Shown here: positions 19,137 to 26,549 of the stretch, one piece after another
How positions within the stretch are numbered: position 1 is the stretch's first letter
How the letters are laid out: each line of letters opens with the position of its first letter
Assembly: GCF_030124175.1 (NCBI RefSeq)
Contig: NZ_JASKMT010000002.1
Coordinates: forward strand, 248,001 to 312,000
Origin: Streptomyces sp. 549
GTDB taxonomy: Bacteria > Actinomycetota > Actinomycetes > Streptomycetales > Streptomycetaceae
Direction: 5' to 3'
Length of the DNA: 64,000 nt
Notes under the pieces: generated by a model
The model's database searches: none
What the model was told of the DNA's origin: nothing
The model's input: only the letters and a program-made list of their open reading frames with translations
Translations under genes and position numbers: made by a program

Positions 19137-19565
19137 ATGTCCGGTCCCTACTTGATCCGCGGCTCGGTCGCCCTGCCCGAGGCCGAGCTGAAATGGCGGT
19201 TCTCCCGCTCGTCCGGGCCGGGCGGCCAGCACGTCAACACCACCGACAGCCAGGTCGAGCTGCGCTTCGACCTGGCCGCCACCGACGCCCTGCCACCGGT
19301 GTGGAAGGAACGCGCGCTGGAACGCCTCGCCGCCCGGCTGGTCGACGGGGTCGTCACGGTCCGCGCCTCCGAGCACCGCTCGCAGTGGCGCAACCGCGAG
19401 ACGGCCGCCGTGCGGCTCACCGCGCTGCTCGCCGAGGCGACGGCACCGCCCCCGCCGCCGCGCCGCGCCCGCCGCACCTCGCGCGGCGCGAAGGAGCGCC
19501 GCCTCCAGGCGAAGCGGCAGCGCAGCGACGTCAAACGGGGCCGATCCGGTCGCGGCTGGGACTGA
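19137..19565 (+). CDS. arfB: alternative ribosome-rescue factor ArfB (YaeJ-like)
   Basis: Peptidyl-tRNA hydrolase related to release factors. It rescues ribosomes stalled on truncated mRNA. The 142-residue protein has the class I release-factor GGQ motif within SSGPGGQHVNTTDS and ends in a basic, unstructured tail (RRARRTSRGAKERRLQAK, KRGRSGRGWD) that would enter the empty mRNA channel. The codon-recognition domains of RF1 and RF2 are absent, which fits ArfB and not a release factor. A longer open frame exists upstream, but the ATG at MSGPYLIRGSVALPEAE matches the normal N-terminus. Confidence 0.93.
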   Translation: MSGPYLIRGSVALPEAELKWRFSRSSGPGGQHVNTTDSQVELRFDLAATDALPPVWKERALERLAARLVDGVVTVRASEHRSQWRNRETAAVRLTALLAEATAPPPPPRRARRTSRGAKERRLQAKRQRSDVKRGRSGRGWD

Positions 19566-19607
19566 TCGGGCACCGCCGCAACCGGCCGCCACCCCCGCCT
19601 CGGCACG

Positions 19608-19623
19608 AGTGGACTAGACCTTT
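19608..19623 (+). promoter_or_regulatory. DasR-responsive element (dre) upstream of nagKA
   Basis: agtggactagaccttt matches the DasR core TGGTCTAGACCA at 10 of 12 positions (core 19610-19621). It ends 28 bases before the nagK GTG. DasR control of the nagKA operon is established in S. coelicolor, which makes this the most secure of the dre candidates here. Confidence 0.75.
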
Positions 19624-19650
19624 CACGGTTTCTCGGGCGAGACTGGGCCC

Positions 19651-20586
19651 GTGAACTACGTCATCGCCCTCGATGTGGGCGGCACCGGGATGAAGGCCGC
19701 CCTGGTCGGACCGGACAGCGAGCTGCTCCACGAGGCCCGCCGCCCGACCGGCCGCGAGCGCGGACCGGACGCGGTGACCGCCGCCGTCCTGGACTTCGCC
19801 GCCGACCTGCGCCGCGTCGGCACCGACCGGTTCGGCACCGCACCGGCCGCCGCCGGGGTCGCCGTGCCCGGCATCCTCGACGAGGCCGCCGGGATGGTCC
19901 ACTACGCCGCCAACCTCGGCTGGCGGGACGTGCCGCTGCGCGCGCTGCTCGCCGAGCGCCTCGGCGGCGTGCCCGTCGCCCTGGGCCACGACGTGCGCAC
20001 CGGCGGGCTCGCCGAGGGCCGCGTCGGCGCGGGCGCGGGCGTGGACCGGTTCCTGTTCGTGCCGCTGGGCACCGGCATCGCCGGCGCGATCGGCATCGAC
20101 GGGCGCGTCGAGGCGGGCGCGCACGGCGGCGCGGGCGAGATCGGGCACATCGTGGTGCGCCCCGACGGGCCCGAGTGCGGCTGCGGGCAGCGCGGCTGCC
20201 TGGAGACCCTGGCGTCCGCGTCCGCGGTCGGCCGCGCCTGGGCCGCCGCCTGCGGCGACCCGGCGGCCACCGCCGCCGACGCCGCGCGGGCCGTCGCGGA
20301 CGGCGACCCGCGGGCCGCCGCCGTCTGGCAGGACGCGGTGGACGCGCTCGCCGCCGGCCTCGTCATCGGCATCACCCTGCTGGACCCGCGGACGCTGATC
20401 ATCGGCGGCGGCCTCGCGGAGGCCGGCGAGATCCTGTTCGCCCCGCTGCGGGAGACCGTCGCCAAGAAGGTCACCTTCCAGCGGCTGCCCACGATCGTCC
20501 CGGCGGCGCTCGGGGACGCCGCCGGCTGCCTGGGTGCGGGACTCCTCGCCCGGGACCTGCTATCAACGGAGGTCACGGACCTGTGA
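19651..20586 (+). CDS. nagK: ROK-family N-acetylglucosamine/glucose kinase (NagK)
   Basis: Sugar kinase of the ROK family, 311 residues, likely phosphorylating N-acetylglucosamine in the cytoplasm. The N-terminal ATP site is ALDVGGTGMKAAL. VPGILDEAAG and ALGHDVRTGGLAEGRVGAG lie in the sugar-binding domain, and FVPLGTGIAGAIGIDG is the second phosphate loop. The zinc-binding ROK signature EIGHIVVRPDGPECGCGQRGCLE has all its His and Cys residues. The GTG start is close behind a dre site, and the TGA overlaps the GTG of nagA (GTGA). The operon with nagA argues for GlcNAc and not plain glucose as substrate; glucokinase activity is possible. Confidence 0.9.
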   Translation: MNYVIALDVGGTGMKAALVGPDSELLHEARRPTGRERGPDAVTAAVLDFAADLRRVGTDRFGTAPAAAGVAVPGILDEAAGMVHYAANLGWRDVPLRALLAERLGGVPVALGHDVRTGGLAEGRVGAGAGVDRFLFVPLGTGIAGAIGIDGRVEAGAHGGAGEIGHIVVRPDGPECGCGQRGCLETLASASAVGRAWAAACGDPAATAADAARAVADGDPRAAAVWQDAVDALAAGLVIGITLLDPRTLIIGGGLAEAGEILFAPLRETVAKKVTFQRLPTIVPAALGDAAGCLGAGLLARDLLSTEVTDL

Positions 20587-21740
20587 AGGCCAATCGTTGG
20601 GCGCTGACCGGCGCCTCGGTGGTGACGCCCGCAGGCGTCACCGAGAACGGCCGGGTGACCGTGGAGGGCACCCGGATCGCGGCCGTCGGCCCCCAGGACG
20701 GGCAGCCGGAACCGGGCTCGACGGACCTCACCGGGCACTGGATCGTGCCCGGCTTCGTGGACATGCACAACCACGGCGGCGGCGGTGCGTCCTTCAGCTC
20801 CGGCACCGCGGAGGACGTGCTCACCGGTGTGCGGACCCACCGCCGGCACGGCACCACCACCACGCTCGCCTCCACCGTCACCGGCGACCTCGACGTGCTC
20901 GCCCGGCAGGCCGGGCTGCTCGCCGAACTCGTCGAGCAGGGCGACCTGGCCGGCATCCACTTCGAGGGGCCGTTCATCTCGCCGTGCCGCAAGGGCGCGC
21001 ACAGTGAGGGCCTGCTGCGCGACCCCGACCCGGCGGACGTCGCCAAACTGGTCGACGCCTGCCGCGGCACCGCCCGCATGGTCACGCTCGCCACCGAACT
21101 GCCCGGCGGCCTCGACTCGGTGCGCCTGCTCGCCGACCGGGGCGTGATCGCCGCCGTCGGCCACACCGACGCCACGTACCAGCAGACCCGGGACGCACTG
21201 GACGCCGGAGCGAGTGTCGCCACCCACCTGTTCAACGCCATGCCCGGCCTGGGCCACCGCGCGCCCGGCCCGATCGCGGCGCTGCTGGAGGACGAGCGGG
21301 TCACCGTCGAGCTGATCAACGACGGCACCCACCTGCACCCGGCCGTGCTGGAACTCGCCTTCGCCCGGGCGGGCGCCGACCGCGTGGCGTTCATCACCGA
21401 CGCCATGGACGCGGCCGGCTTCGGCGACGGACGCTACCGCCTCGGGCCGCTGGACGTGGAGGTGGCCGACGGCGTCGCCCGCCTCGCCGACGGGACCATC
21501 GCCGGCTCCACGCTCACCCTGGACACCGCGCTGCGCCGCGCGGTGACCGTCGACCGCATCCCCGTGCAGGACGCCGTGCGCGCCCTGTCGGCGAACCCGG
21601 CCCGGCTGCTCGGCATCGACGACCGGGTCGGCTCGATCACCGCAGGCAAGGACGCCGACCTCGTCGTGCTGGACGAGGCGTGGACCGTCGCCGGGGTGCT
21701 GCGCAAGGGCGAGTGGATCGTGCAGCCGCAACTGGTCTGA
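20583..21740 (+). CDS. nagA: N-acetylglucosamine-6-phosphate deacetylase
   Basis: Metal-dependent amidohydrolase converting GlcNAc-6-P to glucosamine-6-P and acetate, 385 residues. Motifs in order: VPGFVDMHNHGGGG (metal His pair), HFEGPFISPCRKGAH (metal Glu), AVGHTDATYQQ, THLFNAMPGLGHRAPG, LINDGTHLHP, FITDAMDAAGFGDG (catalytic Asp), and LTLDTALRR and NPARLLGIDDRVGSI at the end. The GTG overlaps the nagK stop, so the two are coupled. It feeds the hexosamine made from chitin or from wall recycling by MurQ, also in this window, into glycolysis through NagB (not in the window). Confidence 0.95.
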   Translation: MKANRWALTGASVVTPAGVTENGRVTVEGTRIAAVGPQDGQPEPGSTDLTGHWIVPGFVDMHNHGGGGASFSSGTAEDVLTGVRTHRRHGTTTTLASTVTGDLDVLARQAGLLAELVEQGDLAGIHFEGPFISPCRKGAHSEGLLRDPDPADVAKLVDACRGTARMVTLATELPGGLDSVRLLADRGVIAAVGHTDATYQQTRDALDAGASVATHLFNAMPGLGHRAPGPIAALLEDERVTVELINDGTHLHPAVLELAFARAGADRVAFITDAMDAAGFGDGRYRLGPLDVEVADGVARLADGTIAGSTLTLDTALRRAVTVDRIPVQDAVRALSANPARLLGIDDRVGSITAGKDADLVVLDEAWTVAGVLRKGEWIVQPQLV

Positions 21741-21764
21741 GCCCGCACACGGGCGCCGGGACCC

Positions 21765-21814
21765 GTCCGGATCGGTGGCCGCACGGGACCTGTCCGGATC
21801 GGTGGCCGCACGGG
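21765..21814. repeat. two 23-base direct repeats between nagA and the aldolase gene
   Basis: gtccggatcggtggccgcac plus ggg occurs at 21765-21787 and again at 21792-21814, a 27-base period. Non-coding. Confidence 0.85.
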
Positions 21815-21904
21815 TCTCGCGCCGGCCGGGGACGCGGTGGCATGATCGCTGGCGCGGCGGCCCGCCTGGACGGGCACCGCAGCCGCCCAACCCCTGGGGT
21901 CGCC

Positions 21905-22762
21905 ATGCCGCTTGTCCGCACCGGTGAACTCATGGCCGGCGTCCGGGAGTCGGGGCGCGCGGTGTTCGCCTTCAACGTCGTCACGCTGGAGCACGCGGAG
22001 GCCGTGGCGGCCGGTGCGGAAGCCGCCCACCGGCCGGCGGTGCTCCAGATATCGCAGAACGCCGTCCGCTTCCACGGCGGTCGCCTCGCACCGCTCGCCG
22101 CCGCGGCCACCGCCGTCGCCCGCGCCGCCGCGGTGCCGCTGGCCCTGCACCTCGACCACGTCACCCGCACCGAACTGCTGCACGCCGCGCACCCGCAGGG
22201 GTTCAGCTCGGTCATGTTCGACGCGTCCGCGCTGCCCTACGGCGACAACGTGAAGGCCACCGCGGAGGCCGTGCGCTGGGGGCGGCAGCGCGGCATCTGG
22301 GTGGAGTCCGAACTGGGCCGCGTCGGCGGCAAGGACGGCGAACCGCCCGTGGACGCGCACACACCCGGCGCGCGCACCGACCCGGCCGAGGCGGCCCGCT
22401 TCGTCGAGGCCACCGGGGTCGACGCGCTGGCCGCCGCGGTCGGCAGCAGCCACGCGATGAGCGAACGCACCGCCGTGCTCGACACCGGCCTCATCCGGCG
22501 GCTGCACGGCGCGGTGCCGGTGCCGCTGGTGCTGCACGGCTCCTCCGGCGTGCCGGACGAGGGGCTCCGGGCGGCGGTCGCCGCGGGCATCTCCAAGGTG
22601 AACATCGGAACGGCGCTCAACGCCGCCTGCACGGCCGCCGTCCGCACCCACCTCGGTGAGCGGCCCGCGGCCGTCGACCCGCGCACCTACCTCGCCGCCG
22701 GCCGGCAGGCGATGGCCGACACGGTGGAGCACTTCCTCCGGCTGACCGCCGGCCCGCGCTGA
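21905..22762 (+). CDS. class II fructose/tagatose-bisphosphate aldolase family protein
   Basis: Zinc aldolase of the FbaA/GatY/KbaY family, 285 residues. It has the substrate motif VFAFNVVTLEHAEAV, zinc ligands in ALHLDHVTR and in AAAVGSSHAM, MFDASALPYGDN, VESELGRVGGKDGE, and the phosphate-binding VLHGSSGVPDEGL and KVNIGTALNAA. The second zinc-His motif reads GSSHAM where many family members have GNVHG, so specificity may differ from the main glycolytic enzyme. It lies 164 bases after nagA on the same strand. A role in amino-sugar or ketose breakdown is plausible but not shown. The ATG gives a normal-length N-terminus (MPLVRTGELM). Confidence 0.87.
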   Translation: MPLVRTGELMAGVRESGRAVFAFNVVTLEHAEAVAAGAEAAHRPAVLQISQNAVRFHGGRLAPLAAAATAVARAAAVPLALHLDHVTRTELLHAAHPQGFSSVMFDASALPYGDNVKATAEAVRWGRQRGIWVESELGRVGGKDGEPPVDAHTPGARTDPAEAARFVEATGVDALAAAVGSSHAMSERTAVLDTGLIRRLHGAVPVPLVLHGSSGVPDEGLRAAVAAGISKVNIGTALNAACTAAVRTHLGERPAAVDPRTYLAAGRQAMADTVEHFLRLTAGPR

Positions 22763-22810
22763 GCGGGGGAGGGGTGCTCAGCGGGGACTCGCGCTGAGCG
22801 GGGGAGGGGG
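22756..22810. repeat. direct repeat and hairpin between convergent genes
   Basis: cgcgctgagcgggggagggg occurs twice (from 22756 and about 22790). Between the copies GCTCAGC (22776-22782) and GCTGAGC (22793-22799) form a small stem that may serve as a bidirectional terminator. Confidence 0.6.
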
Positions 22811-22812
22811 CG

Positions 22813-23733
22813 TCAGCCCATCTCGGCGAGCCAGACGCGGTCCACCGCGACGTCGCAGGCGTCGCCCTTGCCGCAGCTGATGCGGAAGACGTTGGTGCCC
22901 TCGTGGGTGTTGACCTCACCGTAGGTGTAGGTCCAGCCCTTGGCCCAGTCGCCGTCGCCGGCCTTGGCGAAGTTCTTGAAGTTGAGGTTCTGCGGCTGCT
23001 GGCCGTCGTTGACCCACAGCCCCATCTTGCTGTCCTTGCCGGGCACGCTGTAGCTCACGTACAGCCGGTACTTGCCGGCCTTGGGCACCTCGGTCGTCCA
23101 GGTCGCCGACGCGCCCTCCTGGCCGAAGCCGGCGATGTACGCGCCGTCCTTGGCCTTGGAGCCGGAGATGTCCTTGGAGACCTCGGGGCCGTTGTCCAGG
23201 CGCAGGCTGGAGGCGTCCTCGCTGGGCAGCTCGGAGGACTCGTCCGGCTTGTCCTTGCCGTCGCCCTCCTTCGGGGGCTCCGGCTCCTCCTGCGAACTGC
23301 TGCCGGCGTCCTGCTGGCCGGAGGTCGGCGCCGCGGAGGGGTCGGGCTTGTCGTCGTCGCCGCTGAAGGCCACGGCCGCGCCGACTCCGATGACCACGGC
23401 GGCCACCACCGCGAGCGCGCCGATCAGCAGGCCGTTGCGCCGATGCGGACCCTGTCCGCGTCCGCCGCGGGGCGGCGCCGGAGTGGCGGGACCGCCGGGG
23501 GTGCCGGTCTGCGCCTCGGGCGCGGCGTAGTACGGGCTGGGCGACTGGTGCACCGCCTGGGCCTGCTGCGGACCGTTGCGGCGTTCTCCGACCGCTCGGA
23601 CCTGGTGGTACGAGGTACGGGGAACCCCGGGCTGCTGGGCCTGGGCTGGCGCGCCGTCGTTCGAGCGGTACAGGTAGCCGAACGGGTCGTCGCCGCCCTC
23701 CGGAGTGTTCGTACCGTTGCTTCCGGCGGTCAT
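22813..23733 (-). CDS. membrane-anchored protein with a CBM35-like carbohydrate-binding domain
   Basis: A 306-residue protein. Residues 1-100 are Gln/Pro-rich and cytoplasmic. A basic patch (GQGPHRRNG) leads into one helix (LLIGALAVVAAVVIGVGAAVAF). An acidic Asp/Glu/Pro/Ser linker of about 55 residues follows. The outer domain (about 175-306) begins LRLDNGPEVSKDISGS, continues YRLYVSYSVPGKDSKMGLWVN-like, and ends FRISCGKGDACDVAVDRVWLAEMG, which fits the CBM35/CBM6 beta-sandwich. Two Cys near the end probably pair. No catalytic domain is present, so it may tether the cell or wall to a polysaccharide; that is inference. Confidence 0.82.
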   Translation of the reverse strand: MTAGSNGTNTPEGGDDPFGYLYRSNDGAPAQAQQPGVPRTSYHQVRAVGERRNGPQQAQAVHQSPSPYYAAPEAQTGTPGGPATPAPPRGGRGQGPHRRNGLLIGALAVVAAVVIGVGAAVAFSGDDDKPDPSAAPTSGQQDAGSSSQEEPEPPKEGDGKDKPDESSELPSEDASSLRLDNGPEVSKDISGSKAKDGAYIAGFGQEGASATWTTEVPKAGKYRLYVSYSVPGKDSKMGLWVNDGQQPQNLNFKNFAKAGDGDWAKGWTYTYGEVNTHEGTNVFRISCGKGDACDVAVDRVWLAEMG

Positions 23734-23832
23734 CCCCTGCTCTCCTCACACGGCAAATGGCTGACCGGCGCAGCCTACCCCGTTAGGGCGACAGGTCCGA
23801 TTCGCTTGACCTCGTGTTCATCTCCGCCGGAC

Positions 23833-25437
23833 TCAGCCGGCGCGGCGGTGGCCCTTGGACCGGGCCCGCTTCTCCACGTACATGCGCTGGTCAGCCGACT
23901 GCAGCACCTCTTCGGCCGACATGCCGCAGGCCGCCCAGCCGATGCCGAAACTCGCGCCCACCCGGACCGCCCGGCCGTCCACCCGGATCGGCGGGATGAT
24001 CGCGTTCCGCAGCCGCACGGCGAGGTCGGCGGCGTCCGTGCGGCACAGGCCCGAGGCGAGCACCACGAACTCGTCGCCGCCCAGCCGGGCCACCGTGTCG
24101 TTGTCCCGCACCCCGGCTGCGAGCCGGCGCGCGACCTCGACCAGGACGGCGTCCCCGCAGTGGTGGCCGAACCGGTCGTTGATCGACTTGAAGCCGTCGA
24201 GGTCGCAGAAGAGCACCGCGAGGCCCTTGTCCTGCGGGTCGTCGGTGAGCGGCGAGGTCAGGTGCTCGTGGTGGTCGAAGCCGACGGGGGTCGTCACCAG
24301 GTCGTCGAAGCCGTCCATGCTGAAGGCGTGCACCGCGGGCTCCTCGGCCGGCGCGGGGCCCGGCCGGACGCACAGCCGGCCGCCGAGCCGGGACCGCAGC
24401 TCGGCGCTGTTGGGCAGGCCGGTGAGCTGGTCGTGGCTGGCGCGGTGGGCGAGCTGGAGTTCGTGGCGCTTGCGTTCCTCGATGTCCTCGACGTGAGTCA
24501 GCAGGAACCGCGGCCCGTCGGCGGTGTCCGCGACCACGGAGTTGCGCAGCGACACCCACAGGTAGGAGCCGTCGCGGCGGCTGAGCCGCAGCTCGGCCCG
24601 GCCGCCCTCGGCGGAGGTGCGCAGCAGCGTGCCGATGTCCTCGGGGTGCACCAGGTCGGAGAAGCTGTAGCGGCGCATCACCGACGCGGGCCGGCCCAGC
24701 AGGCGGCACAGCGCGTCGTTGGCCTTGATCAGCCGCCCGTGCTGGTCGCCGCCCATCTCGGCGATGGCCATGCCGCTCGGCGCGTACTCGAACGCCTGCC
24801 GGAAGCTCTCCTCGCTGGCCCGCAGCGCCTGCTGCTCGCGCTCCAGACGGACCAGCGCCCGCTGCATGTTGGACCGCAGGCGGGCGTTGCTGATGGCGAT
24901 GGCGGCCTGGTAGGCGTACATCTGCAGGGCCTCGCAGCCCCAGGCGCCGGGCCGTCGGCCGTCGCGCGGCTTGTCGACGGATATGACTCCGAGCAGCTCG
25001 CCGTCGGAGGAGTACATCGGCGCGAACAGCCGGTCCATCGGGTGCCACTCGTCAGCGAAGCGCGGGGCGGGACCGGCGGTGTGCCACTGGGGCACGTCGT
25101 CGTCGTCCAGCACCCAGCCCTCGGTGTACGGGATGAACCGCAGCTCACCCCAGGCCTCGCCCATCGCCAGCCGGCGCTCCCAGGAGGCGCGGGACCCGAC
25201 GCGGCCGTTCATCATCGCCTCGGCCCCGGCGCTGCCCGCGACCGCGGCGACGACCAGCTCGCCGTCGGATCGCGTGAGGTTGACGGCGGCCAGCTCGAAG
25301 CCGAGCCCGCTGACCACACCGTCCGCGACGGTCTGGAGGGTGTCGGCGAGGCTGCGTGCCGTGTTGAGCTGAGCGACGGACTGGTGGAGCTGGCGCAGCG
25401 TCGCGAGGTGGATGTACGGCTCAGAGTCGGTGTCCAT
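23833..25437 (-). CDS. cdgB: GAF-PAS-GGDEF diguanylate cyclase, CdgB-like
   Basis: Predicted cytoplasmic c-di-GMP synthase of 534 residues. Residues 15-165 are a GAF domain, 180-300 a PAS/PAC sensor (FRQAFEYAPSGMAIAEMG to LTHVEDIEERKRHE), and 310-530 the cyclase. The active site RLGGDEFVVLA is intact, and an RxxD inhibitory site (RDND) sits exactly five residues before GGDEF. Between the cyclase start HDQLTGLPNSAELRSRL and VLFCDLDGFKSINDRFGH lies an extra loop of about 50 residues. Domain order and neighbours match S. coelicolor CdgB, a BldD-controlled regulator of development. GGGAGGG precedes the ATG. A perfect CRP-type palindrome lies 114 bases upstream. Confidence 0.9.
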   Translation of the reverse strand: MDTDSEPYIHLATLRQLHQSVAQLNTARSLADTLQTVADGVVSGLGFELAAVNLTRSDGELVVAAVAGSAGAEAMMNGRVGSRASWERRLAMGEAWGELRFIPYTEGWVLDDDDVPQWHTAGPAPRFADEWHPMDRLFAPMYSSDGELLGVISVDKPRDGRRPGAWGCEALQMYAYQAAIAISNARLRSNMQRALVRLEREQQALRASEESFRQAFEYAPSGMAIAEMGGDQHGRLIKANDALCRLLGRPASVMRRYSFSDLVHPEDIGTLLRTSAEGGRAELRLSRRDGSYLWVSLRNSVVADTADGPRFLLTHVEDIEERKRHELQLAHRASHDQLTGLPNSAELRSRLGGRLCVRPGPAPAEEPAVHAFSMDGFDDLVTTPVGFDHHEHLTSPLTDDPQDKGLAVLFCDLDGFKSINDRFGHHCGDAVLVEVARRLAAGVRDNDTVARLGGDEFVVLASGLCRTDAADLAVRLRNAIIPPIRVDGRAVRVGASFGIGWAACGMSAEEVLQSADQRMYVEKRARSKGHRRAG

Positions 25438-25550
25438 CGCCCTCCCCCCGTGTGGCTCGCATCCTCCGAATGCCACTCGTCCGTGTGTCCCGGCCACTGA
25501 ATCACAGCGAGCTGTGCACCCGGTACACAGGGTCAACAATTAGTCCCATC

Positions 25551-25566
25551 TGTGACTCAAGTCACA
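25551..25566. promoter_or_regulatory. perfect CRP-type palindrome between cdgB and the flavin reductase gene
   Basis: TGTGACTCAAGTCACA is an exact TGTGA-N6-TCACA operator, the consensus of cAMP receptor protein. It is 114 bases upstream of cdgB and 239 bases before the divergent flavin reductase start. The rest of the 367-base intergenic region (25438-25804) shows no gene. Confidence 0.6.
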
Positions 25567-25804
25567 GCAGAGCGTAGGCGGTTGATCGCTCCGGGTGGGA
25601 ACGCTCCCGCGAATGGGCAAATTTCCCGCACATATGTCGTCGGCAACGCCACGGAGTGGCCGGACACGGTCATGACGGGTAGGGCGGAGTGCCGTGCGCC
25701 CGTCCTGCTCCGTCCGACCTAGGCCGGACTACCGACCGTACGACGGCCCGGCTGGTACCGCCGCCCGATGCGCCCACCGTGATCGTCCGGTTAGCGTTTC
25801 TTGT

Positions 25805-26392
25805 GTGTACCCGACAGCACCGCACTCCGCCGCCCCCGTGTCCGACGCCTCCGCCGCGCCCGCGGGGCCCTCGCTCCCGCATGCTGAAGGGGTGGACGAG
25901 GAACGGTTCCGGGCGGCGATGGCCCGGCTTGCAGCGGGCGTGGTCCTGGTGACGGCGTTCGACGAGGACGACGGCCCGCGCGGCGAGGACGTGGGCATGA
26001 CCGCCACGGCCTTCCTGTCGGTCTCGCTGGAGCCGCCGCTGGTGCTGCTCAGCGTCCGGACCGGGTCGCGCATGGACGAGGTGCTGGAGGGCCAGCCGCT
26101 GTGGGCCGCCTCGCTGCTGGCCGAGAACCAGCGGCAGACGGCCGGGCGCTTCTCGATGAAGGGCCGGCTCAGCGACCGGCTGCTGTTCAAGGAGATTCCC
26201 CACACACGAGGGGAGATCACCGGGGCCGCCCTGCCGGACGGCGCGCTCGCCCAGCTGGAGTGCCGCACCGAGCAGCGGGTGCCGGCCGGCGACCACACCC
26301 TGCTGGTCGCCCGTGTGCTCAGCACCGCCCTGCCGGCCGCCGAGGGCGGGCCGCTGGCCTACTACCGCGGCAAATACCACAGCCTGCGCTGA
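25805..26392 (+). CDS. flavin reductase family protein
   Basis: FMN-binding split-barrel protein of the flavin reductase (NtaB/HpaC-like) family, about 195 residues. The core begins DEERFRAAMARLAAGVVLVTA. MTATAFLSVSLEPPLVLLSV is the flavin-binding strand pair, then FSMKGRLSDRLLF, and the C-terminal LPAAEGGPLAYYRGKYHSL closes the barrel. It supplies reduced flavin to a partner oxygenase, not identifiable here. The start is uncertain: in-frame GTG codons at 25805, 25838 and 25892 are all possible. None has a convincing ribosome site and the extra residues are low complexity. The stop codon lies inside the first unit of an 18-base repeat array. Confidence 0.82.
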   Translation: MYPTAPHSAAPVSDASAAPAGPSLPHAEGVDEERFRAAMARLAAGVVLVTAFDEDDGPRGEDVGMTATAFLSVSLEPPLVLLSVRTGSRMDEVLEGQPLWAASLLAENQRQTAGRFSMKGRLSDRLLFKEIPHTRGEITGAALPDGALAQLECRTEQRVPAGDHTLLVARVLSTALPAAEGGPLAYYRGKYHSLR

Positions 26393-26498
26393 CCGGTACC
26401 GAGGAGTCGACCGGTACCGAGGAGTCGACCGGTGCCGAGGAGTCGACCGGTGCCGAGGAGTCGACCGGTACCGAGGAGTCGACCGGTACCGAGGAGCC
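26391..26498. repeat. six tandem 18-base repeats starting at a stop codon
   Basis: Six perfectly phased units of gaccggtaccgaggagtc cover 108 bases. Units 3 and 4 carry g for a at the ninth base, and unit 6 ends gcc. Unit 1 overlaps the TGA of the flavin reductase gene. The period is a multiple of three and the array has no in-frame stop after the TGA, so readthrough would add a PVPRSR repeat. Confidence 0.95.
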
Positions 26499-26547
26499 GC
26501 CGCCCCCGCCTTGGCGGTCGCGACGGTCGGGCGGGGGCGGCGGCTCC
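26493..26547. terminator. bidirectional terminator after the repeat array
   Basis: An 18-base, G/C-only-core stem (gagccgccgcccccgcc-type arm at 26493-26510, partner at 26530-26547) with a 19-base loop. It lies between the convergent flavin reductase and SIS genes. Confidence 0.8.
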
Positions 26548-26549
26548 GG

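Noticed and set aside
25551..25566. The palindrome before cdgB as a BldD box
   Set aside because: BldD sites need TNAC-N5-GTNA; here the TGAC and GTCA halves are 4 bases apart. CRP spacing fits exactly, though a BldD site elsewhere in the promoter is not excluded.
26391..26498. The 18-base tandem array as a CRISPR array
   Set aside because: Units are head to tail with no spacers, the unit is too short, and no cas genes are in the window.
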